Below, piece by piece: positions 47,231-57,113 of a stretch of DNA of 64,000 bases. The position numbers were made by a program, and so were the translations under genes. Within the stretch, counting starts at the first letter, position 1. Each line of letters starts with the position of its first letter. The notes beneath the pieces were generated by a model. The model was given only the letters and a program-made list of their open reading frames with translations. It was not told the origin of the DNA and did no database searches. This DNA is from DATCHW01 sp963806045 (lineage in GTDB: Bacteria; Bacteroidota; Ignavibacteria; Tepidaquicellales; Tepidaquicellaceae): contig CAWDWP010000016.1 of NCBI GenBank assembly GCA_963806045.1, forward strand, positions 124,001 to 188,000, read 5' to 3'.

Positions 47231-48844
47231 TTGAAGAATGTAAAATATATTTTTTTGACAGGAGGGGTAGTATCCTCTTTAGGAAAAGGGATATCATCAG
47301 CATCCTTAGGATTGCTATTAGAATCCAGAGGTTTGAAAGTTACGATACAGAAATTGGATCCTTACATCAATGTTGACCCCGGAACTATGTCTCCCATCCA
47401 GCATGGAGAAGTATTTGTGACGGACGATGGTGCTGAAACGGATCTCGATCTGGGACACTATGAGAGATTCCTTAATGAAAAGACATCAAAAGCAAATAAT
47501 TTAACAACCGGACAAGTTTATTATGAAGTGATAACAAAAGAAAGGCGGGGAGATTATCTTGGAGCTACAGTTCAAGTGATTCCTCATATTACGGATGAAA
47601 TAAAGAGAAGAATGCGGCTATTAGCCGAAACTAAGCGCTATGATGTCATTATAACGGAAATTGGCGGCACCGTCGGTGATATTGAATCCTTGCCATTCCT
47701 TGAAGCAATCAGGCAGCATATGCACGAAGTAGGTAAACATAATGCTATCTGCATACATCTTACACTGATTCCTTTCATTGGCTCTGCAGGGGAGCTTAAG
47801 ACAAAACCGACTCAGCATTCGGTAAAGACTTTACTCGAAATTGGAATACAGCCTGATATATTACTTTGCAGGTGTGACAGACATTTATCAAAAGATTTAA
47901 AGGCAAAGATCTCCTTATTTTGTAATGTTGAGGAGAGTTCTGTTATGGAAGCTATTGATGCTAAATCGATATATGAGGTTCCCCTTAATTTTTATAGTCA
48001 AAAATTCGATGAAGTAGTATTGTCCAAACTTAACCTTAAAACAAAAAAACCAAATCTGACTAAATGGACAAAAGCGGTAAACAAAATTCTAAACCCAAAA
48101 TGTGAAATTACAATCGGGATTTGCGGGAAATATAACTTAGTTCCGGATGCTTATAAAAGCATTATGGAAGCTTTTGTCCATGCAGGAGCTTATAACGAAG
48201 TGAAAGTTAATCTGAAGTGGATTGATGCGGAAGATATTGAAAGAAATCCCAAAAACATAAAAGAAATATTAAAAGATATACACGGTTTACTCGTTTGTCC
48301 GGGGTTCGGAGATCGTGGAATTGAAGGAAAAATTCTGGCAACTAAATATGTCAGGGAAAATAGAATCCCGTTTTTCGGAATTTGCCTCGGTTTGCAATGC
48401 GCGGTAATCGAGTTTGCGAGGAACGTTTGCAAATTAAAAAATGCTAACTCTACAGAATTCAAGAATTCGAAGTATAATGTGATAGATATTATGGAATATC
48501 AAAAGACAATAAAAACAAAAGGAGGAACGATGAGATTAGGTTCATATCCTTGTATAATTGAGAAGAAAACGATTGCATATGATTGCTATAAAAAAGAATT
48601 TGTAAATGAAAGACACAGACACCGATTCGAAGTCAATAATAACTACAGAAAAGTTCTTACATCTCACAACATGATATTATCAGGTTTATCCCCTGATGGT
48701 ACATTAGTTGAAATCATTGAATTACCCAGGAACATTCATCCATTTTTTATTGCATGCCAGTTTCATCCCGAATTTAATTCGCGAATAATCAATCCACAAC
48801 CTATATTCAGAGAATTCGTCGCAGCCTGCAAAAAGAGAAAGTAA
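47231..48844 (+). CDS. pyrG: CTP synthase
   Basis: PyrG aminates UTP to CTP with glutamine. A TTG start gives 537 residues beginning MKNVKYIFLTGGVVSSLGKG. The synthetase domain has the P-loop-like GGVVSSLGKG and EIGGTVGDIESLPF; the class I glutaminase domain has GICLGLQCAV with the catalytic Cys and HPEF near the end. Starts 24 bases after metH and runs into the P-type ATPase 5 bases before the next start, so the three may share a transcript. Confidence 0.97.
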   Translation: MKNVKYIFLTGGVVSSLGKGISSASLGLLLESRGLKVTIQKLDPYINVDPGTMSPIQHGEVFVTDDGAETDLDLGHYERFLNEKTSKANNLTTGQVYYEVITKERRGDYLGATVQVIPHITDEIKRRMRLLAETKRYDVIITEIGGTVGDIESLPFLEAIRQHMHEVGKHNAICIHLTLIPFIGSAGELKTKPTQHSVKTLLEIGIQPDILLCRCDRHLSKDLKAKISLFCNVEESSVMEAIDAKSIYEVPLNFYSQKFDEVVLSKLNLKTKKPNLTKWTKAVNKILNPKCEITIGICGKYNLVPDAYKSIMEAFVHAGAYNEVKVNLKWIDAEDIERNPKNIKEILKDIHGLLVCPGFGDRGIEGKILATKYVRENRIPFFGICLGLQCAVIEFARNVCKLKNANSTEFKNSKYNVIDIMEYQKTIKTKGGTMRLGSYPCIIEKKTIAYDCYKKEFVNERHRHRFEVNNNYRKVLTSHNMILSGLSPDGTLVEIIELPRNIHPFFIACQFHPEFNSRIINPQPIFREFVAACKKRK

Positions 48845-48849
48845 AGATT

Positions 48850-51291
48850 ATGCAAATCAAAGGTCTTACCCGAGATGAAGTAAATGAAAGAATCCAAAAA
48901 GGATTCGTTAATAAAGTAAGGCGAAAGAAAACCAAAACTATAGGAGAAATATTTATAGAAAATATATTCTCTCTTTTCAATTTTATTATATTCGCTATAA
49001 TTATTGGCATAATTATTTTCTACTTAAGAACTTTTGATCATAGATTACTACTTGATTCAATCGGAGTATTTACAATTGCTTTAGTAAATACTTTAATTGC
49101 GATAATTCAGGAGATAAAAGCTAAACTTGCTTTAGATAAAGTAAATTTACTGCTTAAAAAGGGGGTTAACGTAATTCGTAATGGAGAAATATCAAATATT
49201 GAACAAGCTGATATTGTGAAAGATGACATTATTTGTGTGAATCGGGGAGACCAGATAGTTGTAGATGGTAAAGCAATTGAATCTAACCATTTGGAAATTG
49301 ATGAATCTTTGCTTACCGGTGAATCGATTCCGATATTCAAAAAAATAAACGATAATGTATTTTCAGGAAGTTTTTGCATTTCGGGTAATGGACATTATAT
49401 AGCAGAAAAAGTCGGTAATGAAAGTATTGCAGCAAATATAACTGATCTTGCCAAGAAGTATAAATTTTCAACCACTCCATTACAGAAAAAATTAAACCTT
49501 ATAGTGAAATTATTATTTGGAGTAGCACTGGTATTATGCATTCTTGAAATAATCATCAACCCTGAAGCGAGTTTGGATAATACTCATTTCGTAAGAAAAA
49601 TTGCCACAATTTTGATTTCACTTATTCCACAGGGCTTAGTATTAATGGCATCTGTTACATTTGCAATAGGTGTTTACAGGATAAGCAAACTTGGGGCAAT
49701 AATTCAAAAATTGAATGCTATTGAATCGTTCTCTAATGTGCAGGTTGTTTGTATGGATAAAACAGGTACCCTGACAAAGAATAAATTAGCGGTAGAAAAT
49801 ATTAGTTTTTTTGGAATGAATGAAACGGATGTATTGAAATATCTATACTGGTATTCCAATCTAACTTCAGACAAGAATGCGACAATTCTTGCAGTATCTG
49901 AATATGATTTTAAAATTAAACATGATGAATTACCTGCATATAATGTGATTGATGAAATACCATTCTCGTCAGATACAAAAATGAGTTTACTAAAAATTAA
50001 AAACCAGGAAAAAGAAGAAATCCTTATCTTTGGAGGATTTGATATACTTGTTGAAAAATTAAGTGATCAAGAAAAAGATTTCGCAAACAGAATTTTCAAA
50101 GAGAAAAATCTAAAAGTATACCGGAATTTACTTTTTGGCAAAGTCACCAGTGAACATGAATTTAGTAATAATAAACAATATCTTGACTCAATTAAAATTG
50201 AACCATATGGAATTATTTCGATTTCTGACCAGATAAGAGAAGACGTGTTTGAAGCTATAAACTTATTCCGTAGTAATGGAATAAATTTTAAAATCCTATC
50301 CGGGGATGCGGATTATGCAATACAGGCAATAGTTCAGAAAATAGGATGGAACATTTCAGAAAGTGAAATGACGAATGGTAATGAATTAGATAAATTATCT
50401 GAAGAGAAATTCAGAGAATATGTCCTGGCTAAATCTCTATTTGCCAGACTTAAACCTGAACATAAATTAAAGATAATCAGAACGCTAAAAGCCGAAAAGA
50501 TTTATACAGCAATGATTGGTGATGGTGTGAATGACTTGCCGGCAATAAAGGAAGCGGATTTGGGAATTTCTATGGAGGAAGGAAGTCAAATTACGAAAGA
50601 AATATCTGATATTGTTTTGTTAAAAAATAAATTTTCACTTCTACCTGATATTTTTAATGAAGGGAATAAAATTGTAAATACAGTCAGTTCGGTTGCAAAG
50701 CTTTTCCTGACAAAGAATTTTCTGGTAATATTTCTAAGTCTTTCATCGCTATTACTGTTTTGGGAGTTTCCACTAACTCCCCGAAGAGTATCATTAATTA
50801 ATATCTTTACAATAGGTCTGCCTGCATTTTTAATTACACTCAAGAATAAGAATGTATCCAAGAACCTTAAATTTATTTCCGATCTGTTTTCTTTTGTCAT
50901 TATTTCTTCTTTAATATTAACGGTTACAGGATACGTGGCAATTTATTTTGCTAATAGATACTATGTTCCGGATCATAAAGACATGCAGATGATTATGCTG
51001 ATTACACTTATCTTCACATCAGTATCAAACTTCCTGGCAGTTACTTTTACAAAAGATAATGTGAATAAAATAATGTATTTAGCATACGGTCTTATTATAA
51101 TATTAGTATATATCTTGATGATGTTAATTCAATCTGATTCGGGAATATTCGGAATTCTGAAAATATTCTACGAGATACATTATATTGATAAAATTTACTG
51201 GGTACCTGCAATTATTGTCAGTATTGTTTTCTCTTTAATTCTTTTCTTTATTCAGAAAATAAGAGAACGATTATTTCTGAAATACAAATAA
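48850..51291 (+). CDS. Cation-translocating P-type ATPase (HAD-IC family)
   Basis: A 813-residue P-type ATPase with about ten membrane helices. Signature motifs: TGES at 156-159, PQGL at 260-263 in the M4 helix (usual form PEGL), DKTGTLT with phospho-Asp at 303, and GDGVNDLPAIKEAD. No N-terminal heavy-metal domain. The overall shape, with the N-terminal GLTRDEVNERIQKG segment, suggests the CtpE/PMCA-like branch, possibly Ca2+ export, but the ion is inferred and not certain. A strong terminator follows. Confidence 0.9.
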   Translation: MQIKGLTRDEVNERIQKGFVNKVRRKKTKTIGEIFIENIFSLFNFIIFAIIIGIIIFYLRTFDHRLLLDSIGVFTIALVNTLIAIIQEIKAKLALDKVNLLLKKGVNVIRNGEISNIEQADIVKDDIICVNRGDQIVVDGKAIESNHLEIDESLLTGESIPIFKKINDNVFSGSFCISGNGHYIAEKVGNESIAANITDLAKKYKFSTTPLQKKLNLIVKLLFGVALVLCILEIIINPEASLDNTHFVRKIATILISLIPQGLVLMASVTFAIGVYRISKLGAIIQKLNAIESFSNVQVVCMDKTGTLTKNKLAVENISFFGMNETDVLKYLYWYSNLTSDKNATILAVSEYDFKIKHDELPAYNVIDEIPFSSDTKMSLLKIKNQEKEEILIFGGFDILVEKLSDQEKDFANRIFKEKNLKVYRNLLFGKVTSEHEFSNNKQYLDSIKIEPYGIISISDQIREDVFEAINLFRSNGINFKILSGDADYAIQAIVQKIGWNISESEMTNGNELDKLSEEKFREYVLAKSLFARLKPEHKLKIIRTLKAEKIYTAMIGDGVNDLPAIKEADLGISMEEGSQITKEISDIVLLKNKFSLLPDIFNEGNKIVNTVSSVAKLFLTKNFLVIFLSLSSLLLFWEFPLTPRRVSLINIFTIGLPAFLITLKNKNVSKNLKFISDLFSFVIISSLILTVTGYVAIYFANRYYVPDHKDMQMIMLITLIFTSVSNFLAVTFTKDNVNKIMYLAYGLIIILVYILMMLIQSDSGIFGILKIFYEIHYIDKIYWVPAIIVSIVFSLILFFIQKIRERLFLKYK

Positions 51292-51300
51292 CATCATAAA

Positions 51301-51332
51301 AAAAATCCTTTACCCGAAGATAAAGGATTTTT
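51301..51332. terminator. Bidirectional terminator between convergent transcripts
   Basis: AAAAATCCTTTA (51301-51312) pairs with TAAAGGATTTTT (51321-51332) around an 8-base loop. The A/T flanks give a U tract in both directions. It separates the P-type ATPase from the end of the polysaccharide locus. Confidence 0.9.
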
Positions 51333-51357
51333 CAGAAATAGCTTAGTTATATAGATT

Positions 51358-51939
51358 TTAATTCACTTCTATCACAATATTATTTTTTAACTCATATTTT
51401 TTGTTAGATTTTGAGCAAAATGCGATATTTTTTTCGTCAAATTTCAATTTGATTCCGGCTTCACTGTACCATCCTTTTATTCTTGCCGGATTACCTATGA
51501 CTAATGCGAAATCAGGAACATCCCTAGTTACAACTGCCCCGGCACCAACAAATGCAAATCTACCGATTGTTACTCCGCATACGATGGTTGAGTTAGCTCC
51601 CATAGAGGCACCTTCTTTAACTATTGTTTTTATGTAATACTCTGCACCTACCTGTGGATACTTACATCTTGGATTCAATATGTTAGTGAAAACCATAGAT
51701 GGACCGCAGAATACATAATCCCCAAGTTCAACACCTTCATATACAGATACATTATTTTGTATCTTAACAAAATTTCCTATTTTAACATTGTTACCAATAT
51801 TTACGTTTTGTCCTAAAATACTTTTTTTCCCTATTTTGGAACCGGACTGAACGTGGGAGAAATGCCAAATCTTTGTGCCTTCACCGATTTCGACATTATC
51901 ATCTATTACTGCATGTTCGTTTATATAAAAGTCAGACAT
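51358..51939 (-). CDS. Hexapeptide-repeat acyltransferase (WbpD/WlbB-like N-acetyltransferase)
   Basis: A 193-residue left-handed beta-helix acetyltransferase: many [IV]G-x-x-x-x hexapeptides from IDDNVEIGEGTKIWHFSHVQ on. The HFSHVQ block and INPRC..YPQVGAEYYIKTIVKEGASMGA stretch are typical of enzymes that acetylate a 3-amino group of UDP-2-acetamido-3-amino-2,3-dideoxyglucuronate (WbpD). It is the last gene of the locus, next to an oxidoreductase and a transaminase, supporting acetamido-sugar synthesis. Exact sugar not proven. Confidence 0.85.
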   Translation of the reverse strand: MSDFYINEHAVIDDNVEIGEGTKIWHFSHVQSGSKIGKKSILGQNVNIGNNVKIGNFVKIQNNVSVYEGVELGDYVFCGPSMVFTNILNPRCKYPQVGAEYYIKTIVKEGASMGANSTIVCGVTIGRFAFVGAGAVVTRDVPDFALVIGNPARIKGWYSEAGIKLKFDEKNIAFCSKSNKKYELKNNIVIEVN

Positions 51940-51953
51940 AATTATAATTTTTA

Positions 51954-52938
51954 TTAATAAATATTTTTTAAATATTCCTGAGCAGACTCAAGAATTTTAA
52001 GTACTTCAAGTGCATGATGCCCGTCTGCTAAAGGTACTTTATTGTTTAATACTGAATCGATAAAATGGAGCTGTTCATTTTCAAGTGCAGGAGAATTTTC
52101 AAATTCAACTATTTCATAGCTGGAATCAAATTTTTCAAGTTCACCATCGACCATATTAAATCCTTTTTTAAAGAACTTTAGTTTTTCAGATTTCAAACTA
52201 TCCTCAAATACCAGCATCCCTTTATCCCCTATCACAACAAATCGCTGTTCTTTAAAAGGGTGAAGCCAGCTGACAAAAATATGGCAATGAACATTATCCG
52301 GATATTTCAAAATTGTAATTGTGGAATCTTCGATACCCTTCTGAAGAAAACTTCCCCCGCTAGCTGATATGTGTATTGGGTAAGATTCAAGAAGGTATTG
52401 AATAATTGATACGTCATGAGGTGCAAAACTGTACAATATATTTTCCTGTTTCCTTACCATACCGAGGTTTAAACGATTACTATAAATATAGTGTATCTTT
52501 CCAAGGATATTATCATTAACAAGTTCCTTCATTTTTCTTACGGCCGGATGGAACAGTAAAACGTGACCTGTCATTAATTTAAGTTTCCGTTCTTCCGCTA
52601 TCCGGATCAAATCCTCTGTTTCCTTCGAAATGAAGGTTAATGGTTTTTCAGTTAAGACGTTTTTACCTGATTCCAATAATGCTTTCGTAATATTATAATG
52701 TGTTTCTGCGGGAGTTGAAACAATTGCAATATTTATTTTATTATTTTTCAGGATTGTATTAAAATCAGTCGTAAAAATTATTTTTCCTGAAACAGATTTG
52801 ACAGATTTTTCATTTCGTTCATCAGCATCACATACCGTTAATGAATAATCATCCTTTATAATATTTTTCTAAAATATTTGACATCGTTTTAACATGGTTC
52901 ATTCCCCATTTTCCGGATCCGATTATTGCAACATTCAT
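51954..52938 (-). CDS. Gfo/Idh/MocA-family oxidoreductase (second copy), frameshifted near the N-terminus
   Basis: The ATG at 52938 gives MNVAIIGSGKWGMNH with the NAD-binding GxGxxG, then the frame hits TGA at 52849-52851. Removing one base at 52852-52857 lets it read on as DDYSLTVCDAD .. IAIVSTPAETHY and into the long frame ending at 51954 (EKPLTFIS..). The joined protein is about 327 residues. The EKP motif and NLGMVRKQENILYSFAPHD region are typical. It would oxidise a nucleotide-linked sugar acid to a keto form for transamination. Related to the gene at 54587 but only moderately similar. Confidence 0.85.
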
Positions 52939-52941
52939 ACT

Positions 52942-54111
52942 TTAGTTATTTTTTATGAAATTATTTATTGAATCAACTACAAATGATATCTGTTCTATTG
53001 TGAGTTCCGGATAAATCGGTAATGCAAGGGATGAATTTGCACAACTTTCAGCAACAGGGAAATCACCTTCCTTATGATTCAGTGAAGAATAACATTCCTG
53101 TAAGTGGAAAGGCACAGGATAATATATTTCACATCCGATTCCTAAATCATTCAGATATTTCCTCAGCATATCCCTTTTATTTACACGGATGACATATTGA
53201 TTATAAATGTGATAGTTCCTGATATTAACATTCTTATATACAGGTTTAGGTAAGAGTACTTTTTCACTGCTGCTGAGTTGCAGAATACCTTCCTGAGAAG
53301 CTAATTTTGAATCTATAAATAATTTTGTGTAGAGATTTGCATTAGTTCTTCTCTTTTCAGACCAGTTATCAAGATGTGGCAATTTTACATTCAGAACCGC
53401 TGCCTGAATGGCATCCAGCCTGAAATTTCCCCCGATTATTTTATGATAATATTTAGGCTTACTTCCATGAACTCTTAATATTTTCAATTTATTATATAAA
53501 TCTTCATCGTTTGTTGAAACCATTCCACCATCACCAAAACAACCTAAATTCTTGCTGGGGAAGAAGGAAAAACATCCTATATCACCTATAGTTCCTGAAA
53601 ACTTTCCATCCGAATATTGAGAGCCAATTGCCTGAGCTCCGTCTTCAATGACTTTTAAATTATGTTTTTTAGCTATCTCCAAAATGGGAGTCATATCGGC
53701 ACACTGTCCATAGAGATGTACTGGAATGATTGCTTTTGTTTTATCAGTTATTAATGATTCTAATTTATCAGGATCAATATTGAATGTTAAAGGATCCGAA
53801 TCACAAAAAACAGGTGTTGCATTTAGTCTGCTTACAACTCCGGCAGTTGCAAAAAATGAATATGTGGGAATAATAACTTCATCTCCGGGTTTAATATCAA
53901 TTGCCATTAAAGCTATCAATAAAGCATCTGTTCCTGAAGATACACCGACAGTATATTTCGACTGAATATAGTCTCCGATACTCTTCTCCAGTTTTTCAAC
54001 TTCCGGACCAAGAATAAAATACTGAGATTCTGCGACGTTTATTAATGTTTCATTGATGTCTTTTTTTATGGAATTATATTGAGCTTTTAAATCTAATAAT
54101 GGTACTTTCAT
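52942..54111 (-). CDS. DegT/DnrJ/EryC1-type sugar aminotransferase
   Basis: A 389-residue PLP-dependent aminotransferase. The PLP lysine is in FFPSKNLGCFGDGG; GTDALLIALMAI, DGAQAIGSQY and DSDPLTFNID are also visible. Such enzymes transfer an amino group from glutamate to a keto sugar nucleotide (WbpE-like if the substrate is the 3-keto uronic acid). It sits 3 bases before the oxidoreductase and 3 bases after the acetyltransferase, all in one operon. Confidence 0.93.
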   Translation of the reverse strand: MKVPLLDLKAQYNSIKKDINETLINVAESQYFILGPEVEKLEKSIGDYIQSKYTVGVSSGTDALLIALMAIDIKPGDEVIIPTYSFFATAGVVSRLNATPVFCDSDPLTFNIDPDKLESLITDKTKAIIPVHLYGQCADMTPILEIAKKHNLKVIEDGAQAIGSQYSDGKFSGTIGDIGCFSFFPSKNLGCFGDGGMVSTNDEDLYNKLKILRVHGSKPKYYHKIIGGNFRLDAIQAAVLNVKLPHLDNWSEKRRTNANLYTKLFIDSKLASQEGILQLSSSEKVLLPKPVYKNVNIRNYHIYNQYVIRVNKRDMLRKYLNDLGIGCEIYYPVPFHLQECYSSLNHKEGDFPVAESCANSSLALPIYPELTIEQISFVVDSINNFIKNN

Positions 54112-54114
54112 ATA

Positions 54115-54585
54115 TTATATATTTTTTTTAATAATTTTTGCAGGTACGCCTGCTACAGTTACATTTTGTGGTACATCTTTCGTTACAACAGAACCGGCAC
54201 CAACTATGGCATTTTCCCCTACCGTAATTCCGCAAAGAATCGTTGAGGAAGACCCAACAGAAGCCCCTTTTTTAATAAATGTTTTAACTACTTTCCAATC
54301 GCTTCCATCTTGCATTGAACCATCTTCATTTGTTGACCGTGGATATTTGTCATTAATAAAAGTCACATTATGTCCTATAAAAACATTGTCTTCAATATGT
54401 ACACCTTCGCAAATAAATGTATGAGAAGAAATCTTGCAGTTCTTTCCGATAAAAGCATTTTTTTGAATTTCAACAAATGTTCCGATTTTTGTATTATCTC
54501 CAATTTCGCATCCATATAAATTAACGAAATCGAATATTTTTACATCTTTCCCAAGTTTTACATTATTTATATTCTTTTTTTCCAT
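54115..54585 (-). CDS. Hexapeptide-repeat N-acetyltransferase (WbpD-like), first copy
   Basis: A 156-residue LbH acetyltransferase with hexapeptide turns from IFDFVNLYGCEIGDNTKIG on and KIGTFVEIQKNAFIGKNC. The INDKYPRSTNEDGSM insert and FIKKGASVGSSSTI segment are typical of the sugar N-acetyltransferases. It would acetylate the amino group placed by the aminotransferase next door. Shorter than the copy at 51358 (156 vs 193). Three bases from the aminotransferase. Confidence 0.87.
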   Translation of the reverse strand: MEKKNINNVKLGKDVKIFDFVNLYGCEIGDNTKIGTFVEIQKNAFIGKNCKISSHTFICEGVHIEDNVFIGHNVTFINDKYPRSTNEDGSMQDGSDWKVVKTFIKKGASVGSSSTILCGITVGENAIVGAGSVVTKDVPQNVTVAGVPAKIIKKNI

Positions 54586-54586
54586 A

Positions 54587-55585
54587 CTAAATCTCTATTA
54601 AAGCTCCTTTTTGCTTAACAGATTTATCTGCTGCCTCAAGAATTTCAACAACTTTCAATCCATCATCACCATTTGTTAATGGTTTTCTTTTTTCCAGAAT
54701 AGAATTAATAAATTCTTCTACACCAAGCGTTAATGCTTCGGTTTGATTTACTTTTGGAGAATACATATCTCCTATTCTATATTGAACCAATGCATCATAA
54801 ATACCAAGTTTTTCTTTTAGCTCCACTCCACTATCATAAACTTTAATTTTTTCCAGGTTTTCCATATCATCAAAAACTAGCATTTTTCTTGTTCCTCCTG
54901 CAATCATTCTTCTTATTTTTACGGGGGAAGTCCAATTCACATGAAAATGAGCAAAACAGTTATTTTCGAAATAAACCGATATGTATGCAACATTCTCGTG
55001 ATCAAAATAATTTGCAATACCGGTTGCTGAAACTGATATTGCTTTCTTGTCAAGCAGGTAAAACATAATTGAGAGGTCGTGCGGAGCAAGATCCCAGATT
55101 ACATTAACATCAGTTTGAAATAATCCCAGATTTATTCGAACCGAATCAAAATAAAGGATATCCCCCAGTTCGTTTCTATCTATTATTTCTTTCATTTTAT
55201 TTACTGCACCTGTATAAATAAATGTATGGTCAACAAATACATTTAGAGATTTTTTTTCGGCAAGTTCTAAAATTTCCTTCGCCTGAGCAGAGCTTGAGGT
55301 AAATGGTTTTTCAACCCAGATATGTTTTCCGGATTCGAGTGCTTTTTTTGCTAATTTATAATGAGTATCTACCGGAGAAGCTATAACTATAATTTCAATT
55401 TTTTTATTTTTAAACAAATGATCGCAATCAGTTGTCAATTCCACTTCGGGAAATCTTTTAGAAATAAACTCAAGCCTTTGTCTGTTTATATCATACGCAT
55501 GAACTTTTTGAACTTTACTATTTCCGAGAAAATTCCTGATTAAATTTGGACCCCAATAACCAACTCCAATAACTGCTGCTTCCAT
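54587..55585 (-). CDS. Gfo/Idh/MocA-family NAD-dependent oxidoreductase (first copy)
   Basis: A 332-residue oxidoreductase with N-terminal AVIGVGYWGPNLIRNF (NAD-binding), EKPFTSSSAQAK with the conserved EKP, and the C-terminal sugar-binding domain (FDSVRINLGLFQTDVNV, DLAPHDLSIMFYLL). With the adjacent acetyltransferase and aminotransferase it forms the standard oxidise-transaminate-acetylate cassette (WbpB/WbpE/WbpD order). It is 95 bases downstream of the sugar transferase. The two-codon gap to the acetyltransferase suggests tight coupling. Confidence 0.92.
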   Translation of the reverse strand: MEAAVIGVGYWGPNLIRNFLGNSKVQKVHAYDINRQRLEFISKRFPEVELTTDCDHLFKNKKIEIIVIASPVDTHYKLAKKALESGKHIWVEKPFTSSSAQAKEILELAEKKSLNVFVDHTFIYTGAVNKMKEIIDRNELGDILYFDSVRINLGLFQTDVNVIWDLAPHDLSIMFYLLDKKAISVSATGIANYFDHENVAYISVYFENNCFAHFHVNWTSPVKIRRMIAGGTRKMLVFDDMENLEKIKVYDSGVELKEKLGIYDALVQYRIGDMYSPKVNQTEALTLGVEEFINSILEKRKPLTNGDDGLKVVEILEAADKSVKQKGALIEI

Positions 55586-55679
55586 AATTTTTAATAATGA
55601 TTAAATGATTAGTATAAATATTTTAATTCGTTACTTCGATTAGAATTTTGATGTATAAGATTACAGAAAATTGAATTAA

Positions 55680-57110
55680 TTATTTTCCTCCTTTGGCGAA
55701 GACCATAACCGGAACTGTTTTAAAAATAAGTTGTAAATCCAGCCAGGGAGATAAGTTATTGATGTAATATAAATCAATAACGATTGAATCATTAAAATTA
55801 ACGTTACTTCTTCCTGATACTTGCCATAGTCCAGTGCATCCGGGTAAAACAGATAATCTTCTTTTCTGCCATTCATCATAATGTTCGTATTCATAGGGAA
55901 GACACGGTCTTGGACCCACTAGGCTCATATCACCTTTGAAAACATTAAAGAACTGTGGTAATTCATCAAGAGAATATTTTCTTAATAATATACCGACTTT
56001 TGTTACCCGTTTCTGATTTACAATTTTTCCATCATTAGTATTACTTTTAATATATTTAATCATCAGGTCTCTTCTCATTTTATCTTCACCATCTATCATT
56101 CTCATAGTTCTGAATTTGTAAATATTAAACGGTTTTCCATCCTTACCTATTCTTAATTGTTTGTATATTATCGGACCTTTTGAACTAAACTTTATCAATA
56201 TCGAAGTGATTATATAAAAAGGACTTAATAGTATAATACCAATAAAAGCACCTATATAATCAATCAATCTTTTAGCAATTATATAAAGATTTTCATTTAA
56301 TTTTATTGACACGTCTACTACCGGAACGTCTGAATATTCTTCTGAAAATAATTTATCAGGTATTATTTGGAATAACTCAGATGTAACTTTCACAGTGGCT
56401 TTTGTTTTCTGACATTTATCAATTATTTCGAGTAAGTTTTCATAGTTAATATTGTCGATGCATATAACGATTTCGTCAAAATTTGTTACCTGAGAAATCT
56501 TTTCTAATTCGTTTGTATTTCCTAATACTTTCAAGTGTCTGAATACTTTCGAATCCTTTTCGATTTTGTCGTCAACAAAACCGATGATTTTAACACCATA
56601 CATATTCTCAATCAGCATTTTTTGAGCAAAGAGAACTCCTGATTTACCTGCACCTATTATCAGAAGATTTCTTTTAAATACTGAAATACTTAATCGCTTT
56701 GCATAAATAATCTGTATAAAAAATACCCTTATCAATAGAAACCAAAATATTGAACTAACGAAGTAAAGTATCAAAAATAATCTTGAATCTGAAAAAAATT
56801 GTGATTTCAGGAAAAAGAATAATATAATTAAAAAGAATATTCCATAAAGCATTGATTTTATTACTATCGTGAGCTGTAAAGCTCTTGTCAGAAATAAATT
56901 CAGTTTGTAGAGATTATTATAGTGAAAAATAAATATTATTAAAGAATTCGCAATAATTCCTAATAACAAATCATTTATTGAAAATTCACTGAAACTGAAA
57001 AATAATTGAGGGTGTACAAAATCATATATTATTCTTGCGGAAAGAAATGACAAAGTTAATGCTAATAAATCTAATCCTAATATAAAATATTTGTATTTAG
57101 GGTATCTCAA
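55680..57110 (-). CDS. Initiating polyprenyl-phosphate sugar phosphotransferase of the polysaccharide locus
   Basis: A 476-residue protein with four to five N-terminal helices, a Rossmann-like region (NLLIIGAGKSGVLFAQKM), one more helix and a C-terminal sugar transferase domain: IYKQLRIGKDG, FRTMRMIDGED, RKYSLDELPQF, MSLVGPRP and CTGLWQVSGRSN. It should start the repeat unit on undecaprenyl phosphate. Compared with the copy at 37886 it keeps the same domains but is clearly divergent. It follows the DegT gene after 3 bases. Confidence 0.93.
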   Translation of the reverse strand: MRYPKYKYFILGLDLLALTLSFLSARIIYDFVHPQLFFSFSEFSINDLLLGIIANSLIIFIFHYNNLYKLNLFLTRALQLTIVIKSMLYGIFFLIILFFFLKSQFFSDSRLFLILYFVSSIFWFLLIRVFFIQIIYAKRLSISVFKRNLLIIGAGKSGVLFAQKMLIENMYGVKIIGFVDDKIEKDSKVFRHLKVLGNTNELEKISQVTNFDEIVICIDNINYENLLEIIDKCQKTKATVKVTSELFQIIPDKLFSEEYSDVPVVDVSIKLNENLYIIAKRLIDYIGAFIGIILLSPFYIITSILIKFSSKGPIIYKQLRIGKDGKPFNIYKFRTMRMIDGEDKMRRDLMIKYIKSNTNDGKIVNQKRVTKVGILLRKYSLDELPQFFNVFKGDMSLVGPRPCLPYEYEHYDEWQKRRLSVLPGCTGLWQVSGRSNVNFNDSIVIDLYYINNLSPWLDLQLIFKTVPVMVFAKGGK

Positions 57111-57113
57111 TAT

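Noticed and set aside
52677..52938. A separate small gene before the oxidoreductase at 51954
   Set aside because: The region reads as the missing NAD-binding N-terminus of the same protein once one base is removed.
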